From NCBI RefSeq assembly GCF_009176725.1, contig NZ_AP020337.1, positions 3,162,001 to 3,226,000 on the forward strand: 64,000 nucleotides of DNA, written 5' to 3'. The DNA is from Pseudomonas sp. KUIN-1 (lineage in GTDB: Bacteria > Pseudomonadota > Gammaproteobacteria > Pseudomonadales > Pseudomonadaceae). A model generated the notes under the pieces. The model was not told where the DNA came from, searched no databases, and saw nothing but the letters and a program-made list of their open reading frames with translations. Within the stretch, counting starts at the first letter, position 1. Every line of letters begins with the position of its first letter. A program made the position numbers and the translations under genes. This document shows positions 1 through 9,885 of the stretch, piece by piece.

Positions 1-84
1 GAGCTCGAAAGTCTTCCCAAGGATGGTCAGCGCTATGACGAAGGCAACCTGGCCATCCTCGTTTACGAGAAGTCCGCATCGTGA
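1..84 (+). CDS. arnT: ArnT C-terminal end (partial)
   Basis: The reading frame is open from base 1 and ends at a TGA, giving 27 C-terminal residues that finish [11 protein letters not shown]. It is truncated by the window edge, so the body of the protein is not visible. Identity rests mainly on context: arnE starts inside its stop codon (GTGA overlap) and arnF and ugd follow, which is the order arnT-arnE-arnF-ugd seen in Pseudomonas arn operons. ArnT is the inner-membrane transferase that moves 4-amino-4-deoxy-L-arabinose from undecaprenyl phosphate to lipid A. The short tail alone would not identify it. Confidence 0.7.
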   Translation, partial: ELESLPKDGQRYDEGNLAILVYEKSAS

Positions 85-419
85 CCTGGCTGATGCTGGC
101 AAGCGCATGCCTGCTGACCTGCCTGGGCCAGATCGCGCAGAAGTACGCGGTACAAGACTGGCGTGGCGCATTTCCCGGCGTGTTTGCAGCGCTGCGCTCG
201 CTATGGCTGGCGCTGGCCTGCCTTGGGTCGGGCCTGCTGGTCTGGCTGCTGGTGTTGCAACGCCTGGACGTTGGCATCGCGTATCCGATGCTGGGTGTTA
301 ACTTCGTGCTGATCACGCTGGCAGGTCGCTATGTGTTCAACGAGCCGGTTGACGTACAGCACTGGCTGGGTATTGCGCTGATTCTTGTCGGGGTATTTCA
401 GCTGGGACGCCAGGCGTGA
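81..419 (+). CDS. arnE: ArnE, L-Ara4N-undecaprenyl phosphate flippase subunit
   Basis: A 112-residue small multidrug resistance-type protein with four hydrophobic segments, the family's usual size. Motifs are those of EmrE-like subunits: an early [10 protein letters not shown] segment and a late GIALILVGV helix. ArnE pairs with ArnF to flip Ara4N-undecaprenyl phosphate across the inner membrane for lipid A modification and polymyxin resistance. The start is a GTG that overlaps the upstream arnT stop as GTGA, and its own stop overlaps the arnF GTG in the same way, so the three genes are translationally coupled. Confidence 0.9.
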   Translation: MTWLMLASACLLTCLGQIAQKYAVQDWRGAFPGVFAALRSLWLALACLGSGLLVWLLVLQRLDVGIAYPMLGVNFVLITLAGRYVFNEPVDVQHWLGIALILVGVFQLGRQA

Positions 420-850
420 CCCACCGCCGGGCAACCCTGTGCGCCATGGCCAGTGTGGCGCTGGTCAGCGCGGCGCAACTGGGCATGCGCTGGAGCATGA
501 GCCGCCTGCCCTCGCCCGTTCAATGGCTCGAAATGCAGGAACATGCGCAGCTTGATCTCAGCGCCCTGAGGGTCGTCTGCGCCTCGATCACCGCTTACGC
601 GCTCTCCATGCTTTTCTGGCTACTGGCCCTTCGGGTCTTGCCCCTGAGCCGTGCCTATTCGCTGCTCAGTATCAGCTACGCGCTGGTTTATACGCTCGCC
701 GCAGCGCTGCCATTTTTCCACGAGACGTTCACGGTATCGAAAACTGTGGGTGTCAGCCTGATCGTGGCAGGTGTCTTGACCATCAACCTCCGGCGCATTC
801 CCCGGCCATCACCTCAGGATCTTTCCCATGAAAATCAGCGTTTTCGGTAG
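416..850 (+). CDS. arnF: ArnF, L-Ara4N-undecaprenyl phosphate flippase subunit
   Basis: A 144-residue membrane protein with four hydrophobic helices and an SMR/EamA-like C-terminal helix ([14 protein letters not shown]). Length and position directly after arnE fit ArnF, the partner subunit of the Ara4N-lipid flippase. It starts at a GTG overlapping the arnE stop. Its 3' end runs 23 bases into ugd in another frame, so arnF and ugd are coupled. The first ten residues are basic and hydrophilic, and the membrane region begins near residue 10. Confidence 0.88.
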   Translation: MTHRRATLCAMASVALVSAAQLGMRWSMSRLPSPVQWLEMQEHAQLDLSALRVVCASITAYALSMLFWLLALRVLPLSRAYSLLSISYALVYTLAAALPFFHETFTVSKTVGVSLIVAGVLTINLRRIPRPSPQDLSHENQRFR

Positions 851-2222
851 CGGATATGTCGGCCTGGTACAAGCGACCGTGCTCGCCGAAGTCGGCCACG
901 ATGTGGTCTGCATGGACATCGATCAGGCCAAAATCGACCAGTTGCGTCAGGGCCAGGTGCATATCTACGAACCTGGCCTGGCCAATCTGGTACGTGAAAA
1001 CCTCGACCAGCAGCGTCTGTGCTTCACCACCGACGAGCAGCTGGCAGTGGAACATGCCGAGGTCCTGTTCATTGCGGTCGGCACGCCGTCCCGAGCCGAT
1101 GGCTCCGCCGACCTGAGCGGCTTTTTCGCGGTGGGCGAAGCCATCGCCCGGCATCGACGCGAACCGCTGATCATCGTCGAGAAGTCCACCGTGCCGGTCG
1201 GCAGTGGCGACGCCTTGCGCAGCCACATCGACAAGGCGCTGCGTCAGGCGGGCCGGCTGTTGCAGTTCGATATCGTCTCCAATCCGGAATTTCTCAAGGA
1301 GGGCTCAGCGGTCAACGATTGCCGGCGCCCGGACCGTATCGTCATCGGCTGCGAAAATGAAGCGGTGCGCAACGTCATGCGCGAGCTGTATGCACCGTTC
1401 AACCGCAATCATGAGCGGATCATGTTCATGGACCTGCGCAGCGCCGAACTGACCAAGTACGCCGCCAACTGCATGCTGGCAACCAAGATCAGCTTCATCA
1501 ACCAGATCGCCGAACTGGCCGAGCATCTGGGCGCGGACGTCGAGTCGGTGCGGTTGGGCATTGGCGCCGACTCACGCATCGGTTACGACTTCATCTACCC
1601 CGGTTGCGGTTACGGCGGTTCGTGTTTTGGCAAAGACATCCGTGCGTTGATTCACAGCGCCCGGGAGGCCCATTGCTCCAACGATCTGCTGTCGGTGGTC
1701 GAGGCGATCAACGAACGGCAGAAGAACAAACTCTTCGAGCGGGTCAACGCGTTCTATCAGGGCGACCTGCGCGGCAAGACCTTTGCCCTGTGGGGGCTGG
1801 CGTTCAAACCCAACACCGACGACATGCGCGATGCCCCCAGCCGCGTGCTCATGGAAGCGTTATGGGAGGCTGGTGCCAGCGTGCGGGCGTTCGACCCCGA
1901 GGCCATGCAGGAAACCCAGCGCATTTATGGCCATCGCAAGGACCTGATGCTCATGGGCACGCCAGAGTCGGCGCTCAATGAAGCCGATGCATTGATCGTC
2001 TGCACCGAATGGCAACAGTTCAAAGCTCCGGATTTCGAGTTGATCCAGCAGCGGCTGAGCGCACCAGTCATCTTCGACGGGCGCAATCTGTACGACACCG
2101 AACGACTGGCAAAACGCGGCTTCCACTACTTCCCCATCGGGCGTGGCGAGTCATGCGATCTGCCAATCCCGCAAAAACAGTGGACGGCCTGTAATCCGCT
2201 TGTCAGCAGCCAGGTTGTGTAA
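828..2222 (+). CDS. ugd: UDP-glucose 6-dehydrogenase
   Basis: A 464-residue NAD-dependent enzyme that oxidises UDP-glucose to UDP-glucuronate, the precursor for UDP-Ara4N synthesis by the arn pathway. The N-terminus has the Rossmann motif GSGYVGL. The catalytic loop [12 protein letters not shown] places the nucleophilic cysteine at residue 266. A central dimerisation helix ([18 protein letters not shown]) and a C-terminal UDP-binding domain ([16 protein letters not shown]) are present. It is the last gene of the arn operon here, starting inside arnF, and the full family length is intact. Confidence 0.95.
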   Translation: MKISVFGSGYVGLVQATVLAEVGHDVVCMDIDQAKIDQLRQGQVHIYEPGLANLVRENLDQQRLCFTTDEQLAVEHAEVLFIAVGTPSRADGSADLSGFFAVGEAIARHRREPLIIVEKSTVPVGSGDALRSHIDKALRQAGRLLQFDIVSNPEFLKEGSAVNDCRRPDRIVIGCENEAVRNVMRELYAPFNRNHERIMFMDLRSAELTKYAANCMLATKISFINQIAELAEHLGADVESVRLGIGADSRIGYDFIYPGCGYGGSCFGKDIRALIHSAREAHCSNDLLSVVEAINERQKNKLFERVNAFYQGDLRGKTFALWGLAFKPNTDDMRDAPSRVLMEALWEAGASVRAFDPEAMQETQRIYGHRKDLMLMGTPESALNEADALIVCTEWQQFKAPDFELIQQRLSAPVIFDGRNLYDTERLAKRGFHYFPIGRGESCDLPIPQKQWTACNPLVSSQVV

Positions 2223-2242
2223 CGGCCCTGCTCCGGTGGCCG

Positions 2243-3724
2243 TCAGTTGCCGACGGTCGCTGGACCCTGAGTAACGAAATAGTAGATACGCTCGCCGACC
2301 TTGACGCTGTCGACCATTCGCAAGGGTGGTTCGGGAGGCTGCAGGCGTTCCATGAGCGCCACATTGCCGTCGGCACGGGTCAGAAAGGTGCTCAATTCAG
2401 CACTGGACGTGAACGTGTCCAGCAAGCTCTGGCTGTAGAACACGCTGGCCCCTGCCAGCCGTTCGCTGGGCTGAAACAAGACGACATGCCGCCCCTGGAC
2501 CTGCAGAGCATGAACCTTGTCGGTCAGCGGCAGGAACGACAACTGCCGGTCCGCTCGCGGTTCCAGCCACATGGCTGCGCCGAGATACCCCGTCACGATC
2601 AACACCGCCCCGGCAACCGTCATCGCCCGTCGGTTTCGTAGCACAAACGCTGCAGATGCAGAGCCTTGCGAGCGTGCCTTGATGCGCTCGCCCAACACAA
2701 AGGCATATTCCGCCGCGATGACTGCCGCCGCCGGGGCCAGTGACATCAGATAAACCATGCGTTTACTCGAGGCCAGCGACAATAGCAGGAACTGCGCGAT
2801 CAGCCACAGGCTGAAAAACAGCAGGTAACGATTGGCCAGCAGCTGTTTACGGAAATGCCACAGCCCCAGATAGACGAGCACATTCCACGGCAAAAACGCT
2901 TCAGGCAGTTTGCTCAGGTAATAATGCACGGGCTCGTAATGCCCTGCCTCTTCGAACGAACCACTAAAGCGTCCGACACTGTTGGTCCAGAGCACGTCCT
3001 TCAACGACTGCGTACCGCCCTGCCCGTATAGAAAGCACAGCCATACCAGCAAAGGCACCAAAGCCAGGACGGTGAACATCGCCGGGCGTAGCCAGTGGAC
3101 GGGAACAATGCGTTTGCTCTGCACCGACTCGCACACCAGCCAGGCGAAAATGACCACACCCGGCATCGCGAGGCCCAGCACACCCTTGCTCAGGGTTGCC
3201 AGCGCGATCCCCACTACGAAGAGCAGCCAGGCCCCTGCGGGAAATCCGTCGCTGCGCAAACGCTGACTGGCGTGAAAGAACCCCAGTAGCGCCATGCTCA
3301 CACCCAGCGCCAGCAACGCGTCCTCGCCCACCTGCCGCGAATTGCTCCAGAAGCTGGCTTGGGTCGCGAGCATGAATGCAGCCACCCACGCCACGGAGGC
3401 AGGTCGCCCGAAGCGACGCAGCATGCTGTACAGCAGCAACACGCTGAACAGCCCCGCACAGGCGGACGCGAGCCTGACCGCCCAGGGAGTCGCACCGAAC
3501 GCCCCGATGGACGCAGCGTCGAGCCAGACGCTCATCGGCGGCTTTTCCAGGAACGGTTGATCGTTCAGTTTCGGAGTGACCCAGTTGCCACTCAGGTGCA
3601 TTTCCATGGCAATGCCCGCCACGCGGGGTTCTGTCGAGTTTTGTAATTGGTGATTGCCCAACGCGAGGAAAAACAGCATTGCACCCAGCAACAACAGCAA
3701 CGGTGAAAGCACACGAGAAGTCAT
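2243..3724 (-). CDS. ArnT-like membrane glycosyltransferase (PMT family)
   Basis: About 493 residues from an ATG at 3724; the frame is open a further 33 codons upstream, but that extension is proline- and cysteine-rich and not membrane-like. The protein has many hydrophobic helices and the ArnT/PMT-family loop motifs NSTEPRVAGIAMEM and FLEKPPMSVWLDA. Its length is shorter than classical ArnT (about 550), with a small C-terminal soluble domain. It faces the arn operon tail to tail (20-bp gap to ugd). It probably transfers a polyprenyl-linked sugar to an envelope acceptor. Whether that is Ara4N to lipid A cannot be decided from sequence. Confidence 0.8.
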   Translation of the reverse strand: MTSRVLSPLLLLLGAMLFFLALGNHQLQNSTEPRVAGIAMEMHLSGNWVTPKLNDQPFLEKPPMSVWLDAASIGAFGATPWAVRLASACAGLFSVLLLYSMLRRFGRPASVAWVAAFMLATQASFWSNSRQVGEDALLALGVSMALLGFFHASQRLRSDGFPAGAWLLFVVGIALATLSKGVLGLAMPGVVIFAWLVCESVQSKRIVPVHWLRPAMFTVLALVPLLVWLCFLYGQGGTQSLKDVLWTNSVGRFSGSFEEAGHYEPVHYYLSKLPEAFLPWNVLVYLGLWHFRKQLLANRYLLFFSLWLIAQFLLLSLASSKRMVYLMSLAPAAAVIAAEYAFVLGERIKARSQGSASAAFVLRNRRAMTVAGAVLIVTGYLGAAMWLEPRADRQLSFLPLTDKVHALQVQGRHVVLFQPSERLAGASVFYSQSLLDTFTSSAELSTFLTRADGNVALMERLQPPEPPLRMVDSVKVGERIYYFVTQGPATVGN

Positions 3725-4137
3725 CAAGGTAGGTACCGGGTTGACGGGGGGGCAAGCAAAGAAGCGAATCGGTCTGGCGAAGTATAAGTCGCCAATTGTT
3801 GAAGAATTGTTAACCGGCGGCACACCAGACAGCCACTCAACGCTTGTTTAAAAGCTCGGCAAAAAGTCGGCCGTGAACGCCTGACCTGGCGCAGACTCCC
3901 CGTGGCCCAGAACGCATCCGACATGCAGGATGCGACCGGTGATCGGGCCCAATAAATCTCTTCGCAGGTCTACTAATCTTACAGATAAGCCAGCCTGATG
4001 CAGGTCATGCCTAAGCGTGACCTGGCCGTGTTGGTCAACCCTGTGTTAACCGCGAACTTTTAGTTCAGAAATAGTTATAGGGCAAACAAAATACTGACGG
4101 CGCAAGGGATGCGCCGACACAAGCAACAGGGAGAGTT
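3725..4137. other. Intergenic region between divergent genes
   Basis: A 413-bp stretch separating the ArnT-like gene (left) from the lectin-protease gene (right). No convincing gene is seen. It is AT-richer towards the right. It holds a small perfect palindrome GAACT-TTT-AGTTC at 4054-4066, about 72 bp before the protease start, a possible operator. A good ribosome-binding site (AGGGAGAG) lies just before the ATG at 4138. Confidence 0.5.
4054..4066. promoter_or_regulatory. Short palindrome upstream of the lectin-protease gene
   Basis: GAACTTTTAGTTC is a perfect inverted repeat with 5-bp arms and a 3-bp centre, 72 bp before the protease start codon. It lies in an AT-rich stretch that could carry the promoter. 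No regulator is identified, and a repeat this short can arise by chance. Confidence 0.25.
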
Positions 4138-6549
4138 ATGAAAACAATGCCGGCTTTCACGTACGTGTTTTTCCTGGGTTTTTTCCATTCAAACGCCTTT
4201 TCTACGGAGATGAATCCTTATGAGCAGATCATCAGCATTGCGCAAGGTGAGCAGGTCTGTTTAACCCTCGACAGTGATTTAAGTTCTGTCTCACTGCAAA
4301 AGTGTGTCAACACCGATTATCAACAATGGATCTTTGTGTCATCAGGGTCCATGCTGTACCTAAAAAACAAGGCGTTAGGCGGATCAACGCAGGCCATGTG
4401 TTTATCAGCGTCGAATCCACGTCACGTCAGCATGAAAACCTGTGCCAGCGCCGACAGCAACGACTATCAATCCTTGCGACTCTGGAGCAGAGACGGCGAC
4501 CATACCAGCGTGTTATCAAATAAATACATCAAGGATTTAGGCTTTGATAACTACCTGCTCAGTGATGGAAGCGGGCAGTTGGTATTTGGCCCTGCAGAGG
4601 GAGCTTCATCACACTGGACAATCACCCAACCTCTTTACGAAGAAATCATCAGTACAGTGAATGGCCCGGACGCCTGTTTAACACTGGCGGGTGACATGAC
4701 CAGTGTGGCACTGCAAAAGTGCCTGGGGAGGGACAGTCAGCAATGGACTTTTACGCCCAAGGAAAAAAGGCTTTATGTAAAAAACAAACTGCTGTCCACA
4801 TCAGCGCAAGAAATGTGTTTGTTTGCGGCGAATGCCAACAGCGTAAAAATGGCCGCGTGTGCCAGCGCGGGCAGTCATGATTATCAGTCCAGGCGACTGT
4901 GGAATCGGGACGGCAACAACCCCAGTCAGCTGTCAAACAAATATATCAGTGATCTGGGAATGGCTAACTACCTACAAATCAATGCCAGCGAACAGTTGAT
5001 ATTGGGTGGCAAAGAACAAGGCTCGGCGAGCTGGAGTATCGCCAAGCGTTATGGTTACATCAGGAACGTTGAAAAAGGGCAGGAAACGTGCCTCGCGTTG
5101 TCTGCAGATGAAGTCAGCGTCGAGTTTTCTCCCTGTAAAAGTGTGCCCGGCCAAGACTGGCGAATGTCCGTCATCGTACCGGGGTATGACAAATTGACCA
5201 ATCGCGCGCTGCTGGACAGGGATACAGAAAAGTGCTTAGGGTCAACTAGTAAAATGATCAACTGCCAAGGTACCGGGTATACCTCGGAGCGTTCCTGGAG
5301 TTACAACAGGAACTTCATTCCCCTCATAGAAGGGTTTGTACTGGCCAATAAATATCGCAACGACCTTGTCGGTGATAACGAAGTTCTGGGCTTTGCAGGT
5401 AACACCATCCAGATGGTGCCGGAGTCACGGTCGAAGGCAGTGACATGGAACTTTGAATTGGCAGTACCCAAGATCCCCAGACGCCCCATCGTAGGCGATA
5501 GAAAAGTTCTCCTGCTGCACACCCGATACAGTGACAAGCCAGAAACCGACTTCGAGGCCACCAGGGAGGCCTTCTTCGGAGCGCCTGGTGATAACACATC
5601 ATTTGTCAACGCGGTCTCTTTTTCCTCCGGCGATCATCTGAAGTTCATCGGGGATGCGGTGACCGGTCTAGACCTGGGCCCAAGACCTTCAGGTTGCCCG
5701 TCCACTGAACTGAGGAACAAAGCGATAGAACTCGCACGCGACAAGGGAACTGACAGGGATAATTACGATTATGTCGCCGTTGAGATTCCTTCTACTTCGT
5801 GCTCCTGGGGTGGGCTTGCTGCGATGCCGGGCTGGTGGGCCATGGGAAATAATTCGGGCCACAAGCCATGGATGTGGCAACACGAATTCGGTCATAGCCT
5901 CGGCGGACCTCATGCGACCTCGCTGGAGCGCTGCCCTTACAATAGTCGGGAAGTTGTGCAAATCGGCGCCAGTGGGTGCGCAGTCACTAATAGCGCTGAC
6001 CCTTCGGATACCCTGAATGGTGGGGGGTCACGTCTTTACCCCATTCCTTATTTGTACTACGCGGGCTGGCTCACTGATGACCAATTTCCTGAAGTGATGA
6101 AAAATGGCACCTATAACATTGCCCCCTTGTTCAGAGCGGCGGATCCCGAAGTGGTCAAAGGCTTACGCCTGTTTCGTAGCGATGGCAGTTATCTCACGCT
6201 GGAATTCCGCAAGCCTTCACCCGGCTTTGAAAACTGGCCAACTGACGATCCATTTGTCAATGGTGTGATTGTGAGAATCGCTCGTTTTAATGGCAACTCC
6301 GTCTCCAACACGCTCGTGGACACAACGCCATCAGGCATACATGGCATGAATGACGCTCCGTTGCGGCAAGGTGGGTCGGCAGACGACGTTTTATCCGGGA
6401 AGCGAATCAGAGTGACCCATGCCGATGACACGGGGGCTACCGTTGAAATCAACGATATTCCTGGTAGCTCTTTGGCAGAACGCTTGCTCTTTGAACGCTC
6501 TTTTAATAAGCAGATTGCAGAACAGGATGATGAGGTGGTGGAAGATTGA
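4138..6549 (+). CDS. Secreted ricin-B lectin / zincin metalloprotease
   Basis: An 803-residue protein with a likely signal peptide (residues 1 to about 22, ending near SNAFS). Residues about 30-440 form three related repeats with beta-trefoil hallmarks: LQKCVNTDYQQW, LQKCLGRDSQQW and FSPCKSVPGQDW, each followed by a cysteine-containing strand. Residues about 460-790 form a metallopeptidase domain with the zinc motif HEFGHSLGGPH (H582, E583, H586, H592), matching HExxHxxGxxH. The downstream pattern (AGWL, then LEFRKPSPGF, then a GVIVRI strand) resembles M6/M11/M66-type zincins. It likely acts outside the cell, with the lectin part binding glycans. Base composition is AT-richer than its neighbours, suggesting transfer. 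It stands alone, with no operon partner. Confidence 0.75.
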   Translation: MKTMPAFTYVFFLGFFHSNAFSTEMNPYEQIISIAQGEQVCLTLDSDLSSVSLQKCVNTDYQQWIFVSSGSMLYLKNKALGGSTQAMCLSASNPRHVSMKTCASADSNDYQSLRLWSRDGDHTSVLSNKYIKDLGFDNYLLSDGSGQLVFGPAEGASSHWTITQPLYEEIISTVNGPDACLTLAGDMTSVALQKCLGRDSQQWTFTPKEKRLYVKNKLLSTSAQEMCLFAANANSVKMAACASAGSHDYQSRRLWNRDGNNPSQLSNKYISDLGMANYLQINASEQLILGGKEQGSASWSIAKRYGYIRNVEKGQETCLALSADEVSVEFSPCKSVPGQDWRMSVIVPGYDKLTNRALLDRDTEKCLGSTSKMINCQGTGYTSERSWSYNRNFIPLIEGFVLANKYRNDLVGDNEVLGFAGNTIQMVPESRSKAVTWNFELAVPKIPRRPIVGDRKVLLLHTRYSDKPETDFEATREAFFGAPGDNTSFVNAVSFSSGDHLKFIGDAVTGLDLGPRPSGCPSTELRNKAIELARDKGTDRDNYDYVAVEIPSTSCSWGGLAAMPGWWAMGNNSGHKPWMWQHEFGHSLGGPHATSLERCPYNSREVVQIGASGCAVTNSADPSDTLNGGGSRLYPIPYLYYAGWLTDDQFPEVMKNGTYNIAPLFRAADPEVVKGLRLFRSDGSYLTLEFRKPSPGFENWPTDDPFVNGVIVRIARFNGNSVSNTLVDTTPSGIHGMNDAPLRQGGSADDVLSGKRIRVTHADDTGATVEINDIPGSSLAERLLFERSFNKQIAEQDDEVVED

Positions 6550-6638
6550 GGATTTGCCGAAAGGTAACCTCAATCAAAAAATGTCGACTGCATCAGTATC
6601 AACTGCACGCCATCAATCACCTGCATCATGAATAAAAA

Positions 6639-6661
6639 CGGGGAGCGATCAACGCTCCCCG
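6639..6661 (-). terminator. Rho-independent terminator for the 6696-7715 gene
   Basis: A perfect 9-bp stem (CGGGGAGCG/CGCTCCCCG) with a 5-base loop. On the minus strand it is followed by a T run (TTTTTATT), 35 bp past the stop of the membrane-protein gene. It may also slow transcription coming from the protease gene on the plus strand. Confidence 0.8.
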
Positions 6662-6695
6662 TCTGGTGCTTCCGTTCAAGTCTTATTGCAGTGAA

Positions 6696-7715
6696 TCAGA
6701 CCGCAGCAACAACCTTGGCTGGCGGCTGAGTGCGACGACCCAGTACGCCTGCACCCGCAGCTACCAGACCCGAGATCACCAGCGTGATCAGCAGAATCCA
6801 GGCACCTTGCGAAACACGCTTGGCGGTCACTTCAGCCGCTTCGCGGGCTTTCTGTTCGGCCTGAGCTTTCAGTTCCTGATACTTGGCATACGCCTGACGG
6901 TAGCTGGCCTGAGCTTGATCGACGATCTGGTTGGCTTCGGCGTCAGTCTTGTTGCCACGCGCCTTGATCAGATTGACCAGCGCCTGACGGTCAGCGGCGT
7001 CCCACGCCTGGTCGCCTTTGGCTTTGATGCGATCCATCAGGCCGCTCAATTGCTCGTCAGCTTGCTGAGGGTTCTGCGCGCTCTGCTTGGCAGTATTCTG
7101 CGCATCTTGCTGAGTCGCTTGCGCTTCCTGCTTGACGTTGTCAGGGTTCAGCTCGGGCTTGCCGGTCTGACGCATGGCTGTTTCGATTTCGCCCTGGATA
7201 TCGTCCAGATTGAAATCAATGCCTTGGGCGCGCAATTGATCCTGAATCTTGCTGCCAACGGCCGGAGCCACCTGTGCGATACCGCTGCCCAGTGCCGACA
7301 TGCCGCTGCCTGCCAGGTTAAGGCCGCCGCGCACGACGCCGGTCACTGCGCTGGAGACCAGATAAACAGTGATCAGCGAGACGCTCGCCCACACCAGCAG
7401 GCCATGAAACGCACCTTCGCGCTGCGCCAGACGTCCAGCGGCCCAGCCGCCGACGAACAGCGAGATCACCGAGCTGACCACGACCCAGATACCGGCGCCC
7501 GTACCAATGCCGGACAACGGATTGGCTTCCTGCATGGGGTCGATACTGGCACTTCCGATTGCCGTACCCAACAGGTTCAGCAACAGCGAAACAACCATGG
7601 CCAGAACAACACCGGCCAGAATCGCACTCCAGGAGATTCGTTTAAGCAGCGGAGCCGCTGCATGAGTTTCGTGGTACACGGGGGCACCTGGGGCGATACG
7701 GTCGTCGCGAATCAT
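6696..7715 (-). CDS. Membrane protein with glycine-zipper and Gln/Ala-rich linker
   Basis: About 339 residues from the ATG at 7715, chosen because AAAGGA lies 8 bp upstream; an ATG two codons earlier has the same site too close. A hydrophobic helix near residue 20 (WSAILAGVVLAMVVSLLLNLLG), two further glycine-rich helices, a long charged Gln/Ala-rich central segment with coiled-coil character (residues about 170-290), and a C-terminal helix (ILLITLVISGLVAAGAGVLG) followed by a short basic tail. This looks like an inner-membrane protein with a large soluble loop. Related proteins occur in Pseudomonas as uncharacterised membrane proteins. I cannot assign a function. Confidence 0.75.
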   Translation of the reverse strand: MIRDDRIAPGAPVYHETHAAAPLLKRISWSAILAGVVLAMVVSLLLNLLGTAIGSASIDPMQEANPLSGIGTGAGIWVVVSSVISLFVGGWAAGRLAQREGAFHGLLVWASVSLITVYLVSSAVTGVVRGGLNLAGSGMSALGSGIAQVAPAVGSKIQDQLRAQGIDFNLDDIQGEIETAMRQTGKPELNPDNVKQEAQATQQDAQNTAKQSAQNPQQADEQLSGLMDRIKAKGDQAWDAADRQALVNLIKARGNKTDAEANQIVDQAQASYRQAYAKYQELKAQAEQKAREAAEVTAKRVSQGAWILLITLVISGLVAAGAGVLGRRTQPPAKVVAAV

Positions 7716-8136
7716 AGTCATAGTCCTTTGAGTCATTGGCAGTAAACGCACACATGTGTGGCGTACACATCAATGACCCAAACGACGTTCAAGAAGTTTA
7801 AAACTTTTATAGACTTTTTTTCAGGCTGGGCCCAACACAATAGAACTGTATTGATACTGACGCACATCAAGGGAACGTAGCCTTTGCCCTATGTTCCAAG
7901 CGATTTACACACTTTTTGTTTTATTAGGCTGTTTGCTCTAACTATTGGGAGTTGTGTGATGTCCGTCAATAACAGACGGGAATTAACCGACTGCCCGCCT
8001 TTTTGAATACCGACACTCACTGGCTATACGCAACACTCACAAGTGTGTGCGCAGGTATCGTAATAAAAACAGCGCCAAACAGCATGAAGGCCCGACTGAG
8101 AACAGGCAGGCCTTCATGTGTTCATTGTCAGTATCG
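7716..8136. other. Intergenic region, no gene seen
   Basis: A 421-bp AT-rich stretch. It carries a perfect 12-bp palindrome CACACATGTGTG at 7749-7760, 34 bp upstream of the membrane-protein start, where it could act on that promoter, and a terminator hairpin at 8083-8118. Short reading frames in it have no support. Confidence 0.5.
8083..8118 (-). terminator. Hairpin after the LOV-kinase gene
   Basis: A perfect 10-bp inverted repeat (CATGAAGGCC/GGCCTTCATG) with a 16-base loop, 18 bp past the stop of the LOV kinase. The minus-strand sequence after the stem is moderately T-rich, so this is a plausible intrinsic terminator. Confidence 0.6.
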
Positions 8137-9741
8137 TCAGGCGATACCGTTCGGCCCGTCGAGGACCTGCCTGACCTTCCTGGCGAGGTCCTGCGGCATG
8201 CAGGGCTTGGACACCACCTCAAACTCGGAGCCGCCAATGTCGGTTCGCTCGATCGAGCTCTCAGCGTAGCCGGTGGTCAACAGCACCTTGACCTTCGGGT
8301 ACCGACGCCTGACTTCCCGCGCGAGCATCACACCGTTCATCCCGCCCGGCATGATCAGGTCAGTGAACAGCAAGTCATACGTGGCGCCGGCCTCGAAGCG
8401 CTTCAGTGCCTCCCGGGCATTGAGGACAATTTCCGACACATAGCCGTAATCATCCAGCACCATCTTCGCCAGTTCTGCCACATCAGGACGATCTTCCACG
8501 ATCAGGATCCGCTCGGAACTGCCAATGCGCCGTTCCGAGGCTTTCGGCGGATCGTTTTTGCTCAGGACGGCTTCGTCTACCGGGAAATACAGGCGCAGCG
8601 TGGTGCCGACACCTTCTTCGGTATAAATACGCGCCGCACCACCCGACTGTTTGGCAAAGCCGTAGACCATCGACAGGCCGAGCCCGGAGCCCTTGCCTTC
8701 TTCCTTGGTGGTAAAAAACGGGTCCATTACCCGATCACGGATACTCGCAGGCATGCCAATGCCATTGTCCGTGACCGCAATAGAGACATAACGGCCAGGT
8801 AACAGGCCGTCATAGGACATATTGGCCAGCTCATCGACGACCAGGTTACGGGTTTCGATGAATATCTTGGGGTTGAGCCTGCCAATCAGCGCGTCCCGGG
8901 CGTTGATGAAAATGTTCAGCAAGGCAACTTCTGCCTGGGTCGGATCAATACGGCAGTTCTTCAGCGCCGGATCCAGATCGGTTTCGATAATCACTTCCGG
9001 GCCAAAAGTACGCTCGATCAGCGGTTCTGTCGTGGAGACCAGACCATTAAGATTGAGGACTCGCCCCTGCAGTTTCTGTTTACGGGCAAACGCCAGCAAT
9101 TGCTTGGTCAACGTACTGGCGCGTTCGACGGCAGACTTGGCGTGATGAACACTGCGCTGGACACGCTGCACATCAATGACGGGTTTCTCTGCCGCACTGC
9201 CGATCAGATCAATATAACCGCCCATCACTTGCAGCAGGTTATTGAAGTCGTGCGCGATGCCACCGGTAAGCTGCCCCAGCGCTTCCATCTTCTGTGCCTG
9301 ACGCAATGCTTCTTCGGCATCTCGACGGCGACTGATGTCCAGTTGCGATGCAAAAAAATAAATAAGCTCGCCTGCGTCGTTATAGACCGGAGAAATAAAC
9401 AGGGCATTCCAGAACGAGGAGCCGTCTTTACGGTAGTTGAGAATTTCAGTGGAGATATCGACGCGCTGGTCAATTGCATCGCGAATCGACTGCACCGCCG
9501 TCCGATCAGTGTCAGGCCCTTGAAGAAATCGGCAGTTGCTGCCGATGATTTCCTCTGACGCATAGCCGGTCATTTCCAGAAATGCCCGGTTGGCAAAGAT
9601 GATGGGATTGTCCGGGCGATTGGGGTCCGTCACGATCATCGGCATCCGTGTCGTTTCTACCGCCGCGAAAAAGATATCTTTCCCCTGATGCTTGATATCT
9701 CCCGTCGCCGCATTGTCGACCCGGGTTTTATTTTCCGACAC
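8137..9741 (-). CDS. Blue-light LOV histidine kinase with receiver domain
   Basis: A 534-residue hybrid kinase. The LOV/PAS domain (residues about 20-140) has the flavin-binding motif GSNCRFLQG, with Cys70 as the expected photo-adduct cysteine. It is followed by a short linker helix, a HisKA-type domain with GIAHDFNN (phospho-acceptor His164), an HATPase domain (DNGIGMP, then [13 protein letters not shown]), and a C-terminal receiver domain with Asp461 in FTDLIMPGG. Domain order and length match the LOV-HK of P. syringae, a cytosolic blue-light receptor known to affect motility, attachment and virulence traits. The start is a GTG with GGAG 8 bp upstream. No separate response regulator is adjacent. 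Confidence 0.93.
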   Translation of the reverse strand: MSENKTRVDNAATGDIKHQGKDIFFAAVETTRMPMIVTDPNRPDNPIIFANRAFLEMTGYASEEIIGSNCRFLQGPDTDRTAVQSIRDAIDQRVDISTEILNYRKDGSSFWNALFISPVYNDAGELIYFFASQLDISRRRDAEEALRQAQKMEALGQLTGGIAHDFNNLLQVMGGYIDLIGSAAEKPVIDVQRVQRSVHHAKSAVERASTLTKQLLAFARKQKLQGRVLNLNGLVSTTEPLIERTFGPEVIIETDLDPALKNCRIDPTQAEVALLNIFINARDALIGRLNPKIFIETRNLVVDELANMSYDGLLPGRYVSIAVTDNGIGMPASIRDRVMDPFFTTKEEGKGSGLGLSMVYGFAKQSGGAARIYTEEGVGTTLRLYFPVDEAVLSKNDPPKASERRIGSSERILIVEDRPDVAELAKMVLDDYGYVSEIVLNAREALKRFEAGATYDLLFTDLIMPGGMNGVMLAREVRRRYPKVKVLLTTGYAESSIERTDIGGSEFEVVSKPCMPQDLARKVRQVLDGPNGIA

Positions 9742-9885
9742 TCCAGAAACTCCAAGACTGTTTATTGGGCTATTGCGCCTGCTCTCTAATGGCTAGGACT
9801 GGCGCAGCCTCAAAAGGGTTCTCAGGTATCTGACAAAAATCGAATTATATTCATTTGAGGGGTCACGCACTCCCGAAACGCTTAC

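Noticed and set aside
6666..7745. A 359-codon plus-strand frame
   Set aside because: Antisense to the membrane protein gene, which has a good ribosome-binding site and a terminator on its own strand.
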